A stretch of 64,000 bases of DNA, taken from positions 310,001 to 374,000 of the forward strand of contig CBDCYP010000001.1 of the NCBI GenBank assembly GCA_965224235.1, in the 5' to 3' direction. Source of the DNA: G958295935 sp965224235 (GTDB taxonomy: Bacteria; Chloroflexota; Dehalococcoidia; Lucifugimonadales; Lucifugimonadaceae). Both the position numbers and the translations under genes were made by a program. Shown piece after piece: positions 8,560 to 16,996 of the stretch (positions within the stretch are counted from its first letter, which is position 1; every line of letters begins with the position of its first letter). The notes under the pieces are model-generated. The model searched no databases. It was not told the DNA's origin and was given only the letters and a program-made list of their open reading frames with translations.

Positions 8560-9267
8560 ATGACACAAAACACCCAACGAGTCGCCACAACCCGCCCGAC
8601 AAACCGGCGCGGCATGACCAGGTCGGAGATCAGGGCTGAACGCCGCGCTCGCAGCCAAAGCAAAAAGCGGCGGCGACGACGGATCCTTATCGCCGGCGGC
8701 GCGCTCATCGCGGCAATGTTGATCGCCGCGTTGCTTGTAGGTCCGGGGCTGACGCCTCAGCGCTCCGGTTCGGACGGTCAGCCGCTCGGCCTGAACACCG
8801 GAGGGCATATTCTCATCGACGTAGATGATGGCCGCGAGGAAATCGAGCCCGGCGCGAGCCATGCTCCCTACTCCGTCGTCCCCGCAACCTCCGGTACCCA
8901 TTGGTTCACACTGCCCCAATTCGGAGAAGGTTCGGCTGTGCCCTACGGCTCTCCGGCGCGGTGGGGGATATACGAAGAATTCCTTCCGGATGAGGTCCTG
9001 ATACAGAACCTCGAATACGGGGGCGTCGGCTTTCACTATGACTGCCCGGACGGTTGCCCTGAAGACGTTCAGGCATTGCTCGACCTCATCCCGGCCAACC
9101 CGGCCCAGTACATAATGTCACCCTACCCCGGCATGCCCTCAAAGTTCGCCATCACAGCGTGGCGACACCACCTGTACCTTGAAAAATTCGACGAAGAGGC
9201 CATTCTCAAGTTCATTGACGAGTATCAGGACAGAGCTCCCGAGAGCGTCGCAGAAAACCCGTTCTAG
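8560..9267 (+). CDS. DUF3105 membrane-anchored extracytoplasmic protein
   Basis: A 235-residue protein with a very basic cytoplasmic head (residues 20-45, several runs of Arg/Lys), one transmembrane segment at about 47-65 (ILIAGGALIAAMLIAALLVG) and an outside domain. The outside part shows the DUF3105 pattern: SHAPYSVVPATSGTHW near 105, RWGIYEEFLPDEVLIQNLEYGGVGFHYDCPDGC near 138, and a terminal block with TAWRHHLYLEKFDEE. The conserved His, Glu and Cys residues suggest metal or redox chemistry, but no function is established for the family. It lies between purC and purS on the same strand with short gaps and so is probably co-transcribed with purine genes, although its topology gives it no obvious place in that pathway. 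Confidence 0.75.
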   Translation: MTQNTQRVATTRPTNRRGMTRSEIRAERRARSQSKKRRRRRILIAGGALIAAMLIAALLVGPGLTPQRSGSDGQPLGLNTGGHILIDVDDGREEIEPGASHAPYSVVPATSGTHWFTLPQFGEGSAVPYGSPARWGIYEEFLPDEVLIQNLEYGGVGFHYDCPDGCPEDVQALLDLIPANPAQYIMSPYPGMPSKFAITAWRHHLYLEKFDEEAILKFIDEYQDRAPESVAENPF

Positions 9268-9272
9268 TCATT

Positions 9273-9521
9273 GTGTACGTCGCACGTATTCAGGTAACCC
9301 TCAAGCCCACGATCAACGATCCTCAAGGGATCACCATCGCCAGGGCTCTCGGTAGATTGGGGTTCGACTCGGTCGACGCCGTTCGAGCGGGAAAGTACTT
9401 CGAAATCACCGTAAACGAAAAGGATGAAGAAGATGCCCGCGATCAGGTCGCAGAGATGTGCGAGAAGCTGCTCGCCAATCCTGTGATCGAACGCTTCACA
9501 TTCGACCTCGAACCTGCCTAG
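9273..9521 (+). CDS. purS: Phosphoribosylformylglycinamidine synthase subunit PurS
   Basis: Small bridging subunit of the three-part FGAM synthase (PurL, PurQ, PurS) that helps pass ammonia from PurQ to PurL. The 82 residues match the family length and pattern: IQVTLKPTINDPQGITIARALGRLGF at the N-terminus, VDAVRAGKYFEITV in the middle, and KLLANPVIERFTFDLE at the end. The start is a GTG 5 nt after the DUF3105 stop. Its last 4 nt overlap the convergent hisB stop. purQ and purL, which normally follow directly, are absent here and must lie elsewhere in the genome. Confidence 0.93.
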   Translation: MYVARIQVTLKPTINDPQGITIARALGRLGFDSVDAVRAGKYFEITVNEKDEEDARDQVAEMCEKLLANPVIERFTFDLEPA

Positions 9522-10132
9522 TCCGACAGGGTTCCCTTGGTGCTCGGAACCCCGCCCTGAGATCGCGGGTCCACCGCGCATGCAGCACGCAGCGCCCTCG
9601 CGAACGCCTTGAACGAGGCCTCGATAACGTGGTGCTCATTCAGACCCGAAATGACCCGCAGGTTCAGGTTAAACCGCCCCTCTATGGCCATCGACTCAAA
9701 GAAGTGTCTTGCCAGGTCGGCGGGGAATTCGCCCACGTTGTTGCTCGACGCCATGTCGATGACCGCGTAGCCGCGGCCGCTCAGGTCGAGCGCGACCTGT
9801 GTCAACGCCTCGTCGAGCGGCGCCAACCCACTGGCCATCCGGACGATGCCCCGCCGTTCGCCAAGGGCCTTGTCTATGGCACGGCCGAGCACGATAGCCG
9901 TGTCCTCGGCGGTGTGGTGCGAACCGGTGTGAATATCGCCGCTGGCCTCCACTGTGAGGTCGACCATCCCGTGGCGGGCAATTTGGGACAACATGTGATT
10001 CATAAATCCCAGAGGAGACTCGATCTCGGCCTTGCCGGTCCCATCAAGATCGATCCGCACGGAGATTTTGCTCTCGCCTGTCTCACGCGTGATCGAACCG
10101 ACCCGCGCTGCCCTTGCGCTCTGTTCTGACAC
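9518..10132 (-). CDS. hisB: Imidazoleglycerol-phosphate dehydratase
   Basis: Mn-dependent dehydratase turning imidazole glycerol phosphate into imidazole acetol phosphate. The 204-residue monofunctional form carries the metal-binding motifs HHTAED near residue 71 and the matching NEHHVIEASFKAFARALR near 166. It also has GFMNHMLSQIARHGMVDL near 43. A short polar N-terminal tail precedes the conserved core that begins around GSITRETGESKISV. It is the last gene of the minus-strand his operon, 11 nt after hisC, and its stop overlaps the convergent purS stop by 4 nt, leaving no room for a terminator between them. Confidence 0.97.
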   Translation of the reverse strand: MSEQSARAARVGSITRETGESKISVRIDLDGTGKAEIESPLGFMNHMLSQIARHGMVDLTVEASGDIHTGSHHTAEDTAIVLGRAIDKALGERRGIVRMASGLAPLDEALTQVALDLSGRGYAVIDMASSNNVGEFPADLARHFFESMAIEGRFNLNLRVISGLNEHHVIEASFKAFARALRAACAVDPRSQGGVPSTKGTLSD

Positions 10133-10143
10133 GTCCTGATCCT

Positions 10144-11250
10144 CTATCGACTTAAACTACCGTCGGGTAGTCGCGTAAGGGCCTCAATCAGCCTGTCGGT
10201 TTGCTCCGGCGTACCGGCGCTGATGCGTAGACATCGGGCGAGCCGGGGGTATGAAAAAAGCCGCACGAAAATGCCGCGGCGGGCCAGGTGCTCGTAAGCC
10301 TCGCGGGCCGTCAGATTGTCGAATCGGCACAGCAGGAAATTGCCGTCTGATTCGTAGTACGTCATCCCGTCTATCCCCTCCACAGCCCGTTCAATTCGAC
10401 GCCGCTGCTCGATCAGCGACTGTGCGCCCGCCAGCAAACGCTCTGAGGCGTTTAACGCTGCCGTTGCAGCCGCCGCAGCAGCCACGTTGATATTGTATGG
10501 CTGCTTGATGTCCATCAGGTGCCGGACAAGGATCTCCGAACCGATGGCGTACCCAACCCGCAAACCCGCGATTCCCGCCCATTTCGAAAATGACCTGAGT
10601 ATCACCAGATTCTCGTATTCCCCGGCGAGGTGCGCAAGCGTGGTTCCCGAGAACTCGTAGTAGGTCTCGTCGATCGCAACGATCAGGCCGGTCTCCAGCA
10701 ACCCAACTGCCTCGGCCTCCGACATCGAGTTGCCCGTGGGGTTATTCGGCGACGCGATGAACACGATCTTCGTATTTGCGTCGATTGCGGACCTGATCGC
10801 CCCAAGGTCAATCGACCAATCGTCATTTCTTGGCAGAGACACCACCTCAGCGGCGGCTATGCGGGCGCAGAACCCGTACATACCGAACGTGGGTTCACAG
10901 TCGATCACCTTGTCTCCGGGCTCCACGAACAGCCGTAGCAGCAGATCGATGATTTCATCGCCGCCAGCCCCTGCGATTAGCCTCTCGACGGGTTGATCCG
11001 TGTAGGCGGACAGTGCCTTCCGCAGTTCCCTCTGTTCCGGATCGGGGTACTCGTGGAGCGGCAGATTGGCCAGGGCATCCACTACCTCGGTGGGCGCGCC
11101 GTGCGGATTTTCGTTAGCGTTGAGGCGAATTACGTCCTCGGGCCTGATTCCGGCCGAGCGCGCCAACTCCTCCGACGGGTCGACCCCGGAGTAGGTCGTC
11201 ACCTCCACGAGGTGTTTTCGCATCAGTTGTGTGATATCCGACATGATCAA
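10144..11250 (-). CDS. hisC: Histidinol-phosphate aminotransferase
   Basis: PLP-dependent fold-type I aminotransferase of 368 residues that converts imidazole acetol phosphate and glutamate to histidinol phosphate. Visible blocks are RLNANENPHG near residue 41, GAGGDEIIDLLLRLFVEPGD near 93, SPNNPTGNSM near 166 and the PLP-lysine motif RSFSKWAGIAGLRVGYAIG near 218. The C-terminus retains FVRLFSYPRLARCLRISAGTPEQ. The annotated TTG start is preceded by GGGAG at good spacing. An ATG two codons later (11244) is an alternative. The gene lies 23 nt after hisD and 11 nt before hisB. Confidence 0.96.
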   Translation of the reverse strand: MIMSDITQLMRKHLVEVTTYSGVDPSEELARSAGIRPEDVIRLNANENPHGAPTEVVDALANLPLHEYPDPEQRELRKALSAYTDQPVERLIAGAGGDEIIDLLLRLFVEPGDKVIDCEPTFGMYGFCARIAAAEVVSLPRNDDWSIDLGAIRSAIDANTKIVFIASPNNPTGNSMSEAEAVGLLETGLIVAIDETYYEFSGTTLAHLAGEYENLVILRSFSKWAGIAGLRVGYAIGSEILVRHLMDIKQPYNINVAAAAAATAALNASERLLAGAQSLIEQRRRIERAVEGIDGMTYYESDGNFLLCRFDNLTAREAYEHLARRGIFVRLFSYPRLARCLRISAGTPEQTDRLIEALTRLPDGSLSR

Positions 11251-11273
11251 TTGCGACTCCCGCCGCGTTTCCT

Positions 11274-12593
11274 TTATTCGCCCACCAGCCGCCTCAACCT
11301 TAGTTCCGCGGCTGCCGCGTGGCCTTCCAGGCCCTCCATGCCGGCAAGCCGTGCAGCAGCGGGGCCAACATCAAGTAGAGACTGCGCGCCAAGGTTCAGG
11401 AACGGCGTAACGCGCACAAAATCCCTCACGCTCAACGCCGATGCAAAACGCGCCGTCCCACCCGTCGGCATAACGTGGCTGGGCCCGGCTACGTAGTCGC
11501 CCAACACCTCGCCTGAGTGCTCCCCTATGAAAATACCGCCTGCAGACCTCACTAAACCGCAATAGTCTTGTGCCGATTCGACCAACAAACAAAGGTGTTC
11601 AGGCGCAAACGAGTTCGCCGCGTCGACCGCTTCTTCCACGGTATCGACAACTGCTGACACCCCATTGTCGTTCATCGCCTGCCGGGCCGTTCCGGGCACT
11701 CCTGCGGCGTCGAATTGTCTGTCGATTTCGAGCTCAATTCGGTCCGCGACGCCCTCCCCGATCGATACCAGCGCCGGAACCGCGGAAATGTCGTGCTCAG
11801 CCTGCGCGATGAGATCGGCGGCAGCAAGTTCGGGACTCGCGCTCGAGTCAGCCACTACCAGTGTCTCGGTGGGACCGTATATTCCGTCTATCCCAACGTC
11901 CCCATAAACAGCTCGCTTGGCCGCCGTGACCCACAGATTCCCCGGCCCGCAGATCTTGTCGACTGCCGGCACAGTCTCAGTACCGTACGCCATCGCCGCT
12001 ATGGCCTGCGCTCCCCCTATCTTGAACACTCGGTCCACACCGGCAAGCGCCGCAGCGGCGAGGACATGCACGTTCGGCAACTCATCGCCCGGCGCCGGGG
12101 TACACAATACAATCTCCCTCACACCGGCCACCCGCGCAGGGACAACGGTCATCAGTACCGTCGATGCCAACGGCGCCCTGCCTGCCGGCACGTACGCGCC
12201 CAGCGAGTCGATGGGCGTGACAATTTCCCCAATCTCACCAGATTCGTCACACCACCCCTGAGGCGCGGCCGCTTCCTGAAACGCGCGGATCCTCCCCAGC
12301 GCGAATTGCAGCGCGTCCCTATCCTCTCCTGAAATCATGGAGGGAGCGGCTTCGACGGTGTCCGCGGGAACTTCGATAAACGCCAGGGGGGCTCCGTCGA
12401 GGTGTTCAGACAGGCGTTCTACGGCCCTGTCTCCATCCAAACGGACTTCCCTTATCACCCGAGACGCGAATTCCCCTGGCTCCATCGATTCTTCAAACGA
12501 CCCGTTTCCGTCGGACATCTGACTCGGGCGGGTCAGTGACCGGGTTTGCCGAAAGTACTCGATCGCAGCTTTCAGACCGGCGATTCGCTTCAT
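11274..12593 (-). CDS. hisD: Histidinol dehydrogenase
   Basis: Zn- and NAD-dependent enzyme catalysing the last two oxidations of histidine synthesis. The 439 residues include YVPAGRAPLASTVLMTVVPARVAGV near 135, KIGGAQAIAAMAYGTETVP near 192, DKICGPGNLWVTAAKRAVYG near 213, IAQAEHD with the Zn-ligand His near 266, and NSFAPEHLCL near 333. These are all the family signature blocks. The start codon overlaps the hisG stop by 4 nt (12590-12593), so translation is probably coupled. It belongs to the hisZ-G-D-C-B minus-strand operon. Confidence 0.97.
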   Translation of the reverse strand: MKRIAGLKAAIEYFRQTRSLTRPSQMSDGNGSFEESMEPGEFASRVIREVRLDGDRAVERLSEHLDGAPLAFIEVPADTVEAAPSMISGEDRDALQFALGRIRAFQEAAAPQGWCDESGEIGEIVTPIDSLGAYVPAGRAPLASTVLMTVVPARVAGVREIVLCTPAPGDELPNVHVLAAAALAGVDRVFKIGGAQAIAAMAYGTETVPAVDKICGPGNLWVTAAKRAVYGDVGIDGIYGPTETLVVADSSASPELAAADLIAQAEHDISAVPALVSIGEGVADRIELEIDRQFDAAGVPGTARQAMNDNGVSAVVDTVEEAVDAANSFAPEHLCLLVESAQDYCGLVRSAGGIFIGEHSGEVLGDYVAGPSHVMPTGGTARFASALSVRDFVRVTPFLNLGAQSLLDVGPAAARLAGMEGLEGHAAAAELRLRRLVGE

Positions 12594-13624
12594 TGGGCGC
12601 CGCGCTCCGCCATTCCGGCCTCAAAGTGTGGCCCAAGATCAGACATCAACCGGTCATACGAATCGCAACGAGCTCGAAACACGTGCGATGCTTCGTTCAC
12701 GGTGATGCCGCTTCCACCCATGCCGCGGAAGTGATCGACGGCAGAGATCAACTCGCCCTTACCAACAACCACCTGCACGTTGAACCACTTGCGGCCGTCG
12801 TCCGAATAAACGTCGGAGACGGTGGGGCCTTGAATCCCGGCGAGTTCTCGTTCCGACATCACAAACCTGGCCACATCCTCCGCCGACTCGCCCTGAATAT
12901 TCGCCGAAATCCTTTGGTATTTCCGTGCCCGAATTGACGACTCGATCCGCTCCAGGATGGCGCGCATCAGCGCCAACCGCCCCGGGTCTGCGGCCAGCAA
13001 CCGGCCATTCCCGATCAACGCCGCCTGCGAGTCGATCACCGTTCCGTCCAACAGGGGCCTCAGCCGATTCTCCCGAAGCGTTACTCCCGTGGCGGAGATG
13101 TCGGCAATCATGTCTGCATACCCCATGATCGGCGCAGCTTCGAGGCCCCCCGACGCGTGAACCAACGAAAAGTAGTTGATCCCCCGCAGGTTCAGGAATC
13201 GTTTCACCAACCGCGGGTACTTGGTGGCGACGCGCAGTTCCCTGCCCCGATTTTTGAACTCCAGCGCAAGGTCCGCAAGATCGTAGACGTTCGTCACGTC
13301 AACCCACGCGTCGGGCACTGCAAGCGCCAGGCTCGCGGCGCCGAAACCGAGATCGTCCAGTATCAGCAGCGTGTCGCCGCCTTCTCGTCGCGACTCGCGA
13401 TATCGGTCGAGCCCCACAATGCCGATGTCTGCGCTTTCGCTGTCGATCTCGGACGTAATGTCTGATTGCCGTTGGTACAGCACAGCAAGGCCCGGCAACG
13501 CCGGCACAGTGGCCGTGTAACGCCGCGAGCTAGCCCTCGACACTCTCAGACCGCAACTCGCCATGAACTGTTCCGCGCCTTCAGACAGCGCTCCCGCCGA
13601 TGGCAGGGCAAGTCTTAGGCTCAA
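12590..13624 (-). CDS. hisG: ATP phosphoribosyltransferase, long form
   Basis: Committing enzyme of histidine synthesis, joining ATP and PRPP. At 344 residues it is the long form. The catalytic part runs from MSLRLALPSAGALSE through ADIGIVGLDRYRE near 80 and the phosphate-binding stretch MIADISATGVTLRENRL near 177. A C-terminal domain (about 245-320, including GPTVSDVY and FNVQVVVGKGELISAVDHFRGMGGSGI) matches the ACT-like regulatory HisG_C domain. Long forms usually act as feedback-inhibited hexamers without HisZ, yet a HisZ-type gene lies directly upstream with a 4-nt overlap. Another 4-nt overlap links it to hisD. Confidence 0.94.
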   Translation of the reverse strand: MSLRLALPSAGALSEGAEQFMASCGLRVSRASSRRYTATVPALPGLAVLYQRQSDITSEIDSESADIGIVGLDRYRESRREGGDTLLILDDLGFGAASLALAVPDAWVDVTNVYDLADLALEFKNRGRELRVATKYPRLVKRFLNLRGINYFSLVHASGGLEAAPIMGYADMIADISATGVTLRENRLRPLLDGTVIDSQAALIGNGRLLAADPGRLALMRAILERIESSIRARKYQRISANIQGESAEDVARFVMSERELAGIQGPTVSDVYSDDGRKWFNVQVVVGKGELISAVDHFRGMGGSGITVNEASHVFRARCDSYDRLMSDLGPHFEAGMAERGAQ

Positions 13625-15045
13625 GACAGTTCCTCCGGAGTTGTTGCTCCGTCCGCGTCGACGATCACGATCCGCGAACAGTCAGCCGAACCGGCCTGCT
13701 TCCTGAGCATTGGACCATCGGCCGCATAGTCAAAACTCACTACAGCCTTCACCCCGCCCTTTCGTATCCCAGCCGCATGTCGGGCCGCAGCCGCGACGGC
13801 GTCCGGCCCATGTGCCGCGACGAGAATACCATCGCGCCGGGAATCGACCGCAGACGCCAAAGTCGCAAGAGCGTTTACGTTGAATGCGAACCCCAACGAC
13901 GGAACGTCCTCTTCCGCGCCCAACGCCCGCGTCAATCCGTCGTACCGCCCACCCCCGCCGACTGTCTGGCCGCCAGCCAAGACGTCGAATACCATGCCCG
14001 TGTAGTAGGCGATGTCGCGTGTCAGGCCCAAATTGACCTGCAATTCGGCTTCTTCCACCCCTTCCGCCAGGGCACACTCAACAACCTGGCTGAGACGCTG
14101 CGACGGGGACGCAGTCTGCCCCACCGATCTGAGCACGTCCTCCGCCCTTCCAAACACGTCGTCAGGACGCCCCTTCAAACCCGCAAGGACCCCCAAAACA
14201 TCGAGCGCTTCACCGAAACGGACCGGGTCATCGGCTTGCGTCAGTTTTCTCGCCAATCGCTCGGCAATCTCCTCTTTCGTACGCGACCCGCCCGTAAACG
14301 AATTGCTTGGATTCGAAGTCTCCCCCAACACCGCGGTAACAAGCGTCAGGGCCTGATCGCGCCCGTTAGTAGAGATGCTGTGCCTCATACGGGCCGCCGC
14401 TTCGTTCAACAGGCCGATTCGGACGCTTTCGGCACGCACGTCCTGCGCTCCTTCTGTGCCGCTAGACAGTTTGCCAATACTGTTCACTAAAAACAGATTG
14501 ACCCTGTCCGAAAGCCCGAAAGGCTTGAGAACGTCCCACATCATCCCAACGTGACCCAAGGTGACGGCACGGTCGGGAGCGCCGGCGAACGACAGCCCTT
14601 CCATCGCCATTGCAATGATCTCGCCGTCTGCGGCCGCCGACTGCGGCCCTACGATCTCGGCGCCGCACTGCCAGAACTGGCCGCTGTCGAGCCGGTCCCC
14701 GTCATCCTGGGCCGGATATCGAAATACGGGCCCCGCATACTGGAATCGGGCAGGCAACGCGGCCAAACGCCTCATTGCGGCCAAACGCAGCACCTGCGCA
14801 GTGAACTCCGGTCTCAGGCTAACGTCATATCCGCCAGGCTCCCGGAAGCTGTAGAGCCGCGAAGAGAGATCTCCGCCCGACTTGCGGATAAACAACTCCG
14901 TCTCTTCAAGGAGCGGCGTATCTACCGGCTCGTAGCCGCGACGCGCGAAGAGTTCTGCGAGGCCGCGCACAAGGCCGTCCCGCCGCGCCAGTTCGGCGGC
15001 CCCGATGTCGACCATATTGATCCGCCCACGCGGTTTTACGTCCAT
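13621..15045 (-). CDS. hisZ: HisRS-like protein, probable ATP phosphoribosyltransferase regulatory subunit HisZ
   Basis: Class II synthetase-fold paralog of histidyl-tRNA synthetase, 474 residues, and first gene of the his operon. Residues 20-130 hold the class II core with PVFRYPAQDDGDR in the motif 2 position and QFWQCGAEIVG after it. The HisRS His-binding stretch is altered to TRDIAYYTGMVFD, followed by GGGGRYDGL. Motif 3 reads LGFAFNVNALATL and lacks the catalytic arginine of synthetases. This argues for HisZ rather than tRNA charging. Unlike compact HisZ proteins it also keeps a shortened anticodon-binding-like C-terminal domain (about 400-470, GPMLRKQAGSADCSRIVIV). The operon position and overlap with hisG support the role. 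Confidence 0.8.
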   Translation of the reverse strand: MDVKPRGRINMVDIGAAELARRDGLVRGLAELFARRGYEPVDTPLLEETELFIRKSGGDLSSRLYSFREPGGYDVSLRPEFTAQVLRLAAMRRLAALPARFQYAGPVFRYPAQDDGDRLDSGQFWQCGAEIVGPQSAAADGEIIAMAMEGLSFAGAPDRAVTLGHVGMMWDVLKPFGLSDRVNLFLVNSIGKLSSGTEGAQDVRAESVRIGLLNEAAARMRHSISTNGRDQALTLVTAVLGETSNPSNSFTGGSRTKEEIAERLARKLTQADDPVRFGEALDVLGVLAGLKGRPDDVFGRAEDVLRSVGQTASPSQRLSQVVECALAEGVEEAELQVNLGLTRDIAYYTGMVFDVLAGGQTVGGGGRYDGLTRALGAEEDVPSLGFAFNVNALATLASAVDSRRDGILVAAHGPDAVAAAARHAAGIRKGGVKAVVSFDYAADGPMLRKQAGSADCSRIVIVDADGATTPEELS

Positions 15046-15111
15046 TTTTCAAAAGATCCCACTATGTGCAGCGCCGCCCTGAGACCGTCGCTGCAAATTT
15101 GAGCCCGTCCA

Positions 15112-15117
15112 ATTATA
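15112..15117 (-). promoter_or_regulatory. Candidate -10 box for the his operon
   Basis: On the minus strand a perfect TATAAT lies about 65 bp upstream of the hisZ ATG in the hisZ/degV divergent gap. No good -35 box stands at the usual distance, so an activator or an alternative sigma-binding mode would be needed. Consensus match only. Confidence 0.3.
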
Positions 15118-15216
15118 TTCCGCCATCATCGCCGATACCCACTTGCAATCAACCGCCCATACTTGGCGGCAAGTAGTTTTGACCAGCGATTCACAGTGTT
15201 GAATAATCGGGAACGT

Positions 15217-16113
15217 ATGGAAACAATAGAATCAAACCAAGGTAAACCGGGACCGGGGGACCGACGCGTGGCCGTAGTCACGGACTCAGCCAGCGCCATA
15301 CCGCCGGAGATGGCGGCGCAGTTTGGGATAGGCATCGCCCCGATGGAGATCACCATCGACGGCCGCACGCACGTCGACGGGCCTTCCGGCGGCCTTGAGA
15401 CGTTTTACGACGATCTGCTTCACGCCGACAAGCTGCCCACCACGTCGGCGCCGAAGCCCCGGGTATGGCTCGATTCGTTCAACGCGGCGGCCGAAACTGC
15501 CGACTCGATCCTGTGCGTAACTCTCGCCTCTAACCTGAGCGCCGCGTACTACGCAGCCCGGGTTGCAAAAGACCTGGCACGGAACGAGTTGCCAAACACC
15601 ACGATTCGGGTGTTCGACTCCGGGTGCGCTGCCGGTTCGCAGGCCCTCGTCGTTTTGGAGGCGGCACGCGCAGCCGCACGCGGCGCTTCGCTCGACGAAG
15701 TAGAAGCCGCCGCCGCACACGTCTCGTCCCAGGTCCGCCTCGTGGCCTACCTCGAAACGCTGGAGTACATCCACAAGGGCGGGCGCGCGCCGCGCATCGC
15801 TGTTTGGGCGTCGCAGTTGCTCGACATCAAGCCCGTATTGCAGTTCGCAAAAGGTCGGGTGGCCATCATAGCCAGACCCCGGTCCCGGCGACGGGCGTTC
15901 GATCGACTGATTCGGTCAGCCCGCACCGACCTCACTGGGAAACTCGCTCACGTAAACGTGATGCACGCAGGGGCGGCCGAAGAGGCGGCATCAATGCTGA
16001 CCAAACTGGGCGACGAATTCGACTGCAAGGAGTTGTTCCTAACGCAGTTTCACCCGTTCATGGGCGCGCATACCGGCCCCGGCCTCGTAGCGATCGCCTA
16101 TTGGGCCGAGTAG
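15217..16113 (+). CDS. DegV family fatty-acid-binding protein
   Basis: Two-domain DegV/FakB-type protein of about 298 residues. Family members bind a long-chain fatty acid and in Firmicutes present it to the FakA kinase. Visible are the N-terminal VAVVTDSASAIPPEMA, then TSAPKPRVWLDSFN with the conserved TS pair near 90, LASNLSAAYYAA near 115, VFDSGCAAGSQALVV near 145 and the C-domain with LEYIHKGGRAPRI near 200. The terminus GAHTGPGLVAIAYW is typical. The frame opens at a TTG at 15163, but the ATG at 15217 preceded by CGGGAACG gives a more reasonable start. No FakA homologue is in the window. Confidence 0.88.
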   Translation: METIESNQGKPGPGDRRVAVVTDSASAIPPEMAAQFGIGIAPMEITIDGRTHVDGPSGGLETFYDDLLHADKLPTTSAPKPRVWLDSFNAAAETADSILCVTLASNLSAAYYAARVAKDLARNELPNTTIRVFDSGCAAGSQALVVLEAARAAARGASLDEVEAAAAHVSSQVRLVAYLETLEYIHKGGRAPRIAVWASQLLDIKPVLQFAKGRVAIIARPRSRRRAFDRLIRSARTDLTGKLAHVNVMHAGAAEEAASMLTKLGDEFDCKELFLTQFHPFMGAHTGPGLVAIAYWAE

Positions 16114-16175
16114 CAGCCAACCCGGCCGTACGCTGCGATGGGGTCAGTGTCAATTGAACCCGTCGCAGACGCTCA

Positions 16176-16964
16176 CTAACCCTCGTCGAACCCCCAGACG
16201 CCGGCGGCCGTCCGCCCCATAACCCACTCCTTATCATCACCGCCCGAAAACGCCGGGTGCTCTAGTACCCCGGCAAGGGTGTTCGCATAGCCCTCCCTGC
16301 CGGCGCTCGGTGGGAAATCGCTCCCCCACATCATGCGCCGCACGCCAAACGCCTCTTTCGCCATCTCGAACAGCGGCGGTACGTCTTCAAAATGGAAATG
16401 CGGGTCGAGGCGCGGTGGTCGCGGGCAGATTTCAGCCAAACCAGGCACTTTGATGAATGTGTTGGGCCGTTCAGCACACTCCAACGCCCGTTCGTAGTGC
16501 GTATATGGCGGGTCCGTGATGCCCACACCCGCAAGATGTTCGATCACCACCGTCGTCCCGGGGCACGAGTCGAGGAGCCCTTTGAACTCATCGGATCCGA
16601 AGTCCACCACCGTACCCAGTGACGACACCACGAGCCCCAATTCCCCAGCCTTCTTCCACAGCGCAAGAGGATCACTGCCATTGACCCGGGAAGCCGGGCC
16701 GAGTCTCACACCGGCCGCTCCCCGATCGGCGAGGCGGGTTAGCGTACCGATCGGATCGGCGTCTTCGGGGTCGATCATCACAACGACCTTAAAGCGGCCG
16801 GGTTGCGCAGACACGCATTCAAACAGGTAGTCATTGTCGTAGGTCCCGCCGTGCTGGATGAGCGCAGCGCCGTCTACATCGTTGCGGTCCATCTGAAACA
16901 GCAGTGTCTCGAATGGCTCGAACCAGTTGTGCCCTGCGTGGCAATGCGTGTCTATTATCTGCAT
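16176..16964 (-). CDS. Amidohydrolase family (amidohydrolase_2) TIM-barrel protein
   Basis: A 262-residue metal-dependent hydrolase or decarboxylase of the amidohydrolase_2 group. It begins MQIIDTHCHAGH, with the first HxH metal motif at residues 7-9. It continues with AAGVRLGPASR near 94, VVIEHLAGVGITDPPY near 140, PNTFIKVPGLAEI near 170 and MMWGSDFPPSAGREGY near 210, which carries the conserved Asp. The ATG at 16964 is preferred over 16994 because GGGGAGG stands upstream and because family proteins start at this motif. It is the last gene of the minus-strand set Zn-ADH, DUF4432 protein, amidohydrolase, so a lactone or acidic intermediate of that pathway is a plausible substrate. The substrate is unknown. 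Confidence 0.85.
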   Translation of the reverse strand: MQIIDTHCHAGHNWFEPFETLLFQMDRNDVDGAALIQHGGTYDNDYLFECVSAQPGRFKVVVMIDPEDADPIGTLTRLADRGAAGVRLGPASRVNGSDPLALWKKAGELGLVVSSLGTVVDFGSDEFKGLLDSCPGTTVVIEHLAGVGITDPPYTHYERALECAERPNTFIKVPGLAEICPRPPRLDPHFHFEDVPPLFEMAKEAFGVRRMMWGSDFPPSAGREGYANTLAGVLEHPAFSGGDDKEWVMGRTAAGVWGFDEG

Positions 16965-16996
16965 CGGTCTGCCCTCCCCGGGCGTTGCCGTCATTC

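Noticed and set aside
13621..15045. Genuine histidyl-tRNA synthetase.
   Set aside because: Motif 3 lacks the catalytic Arg, the His-binding stretch is altered, and the gene sits first in a his operon; HisZ-type is better, although a missing hisS elsewhere would reopen the question.
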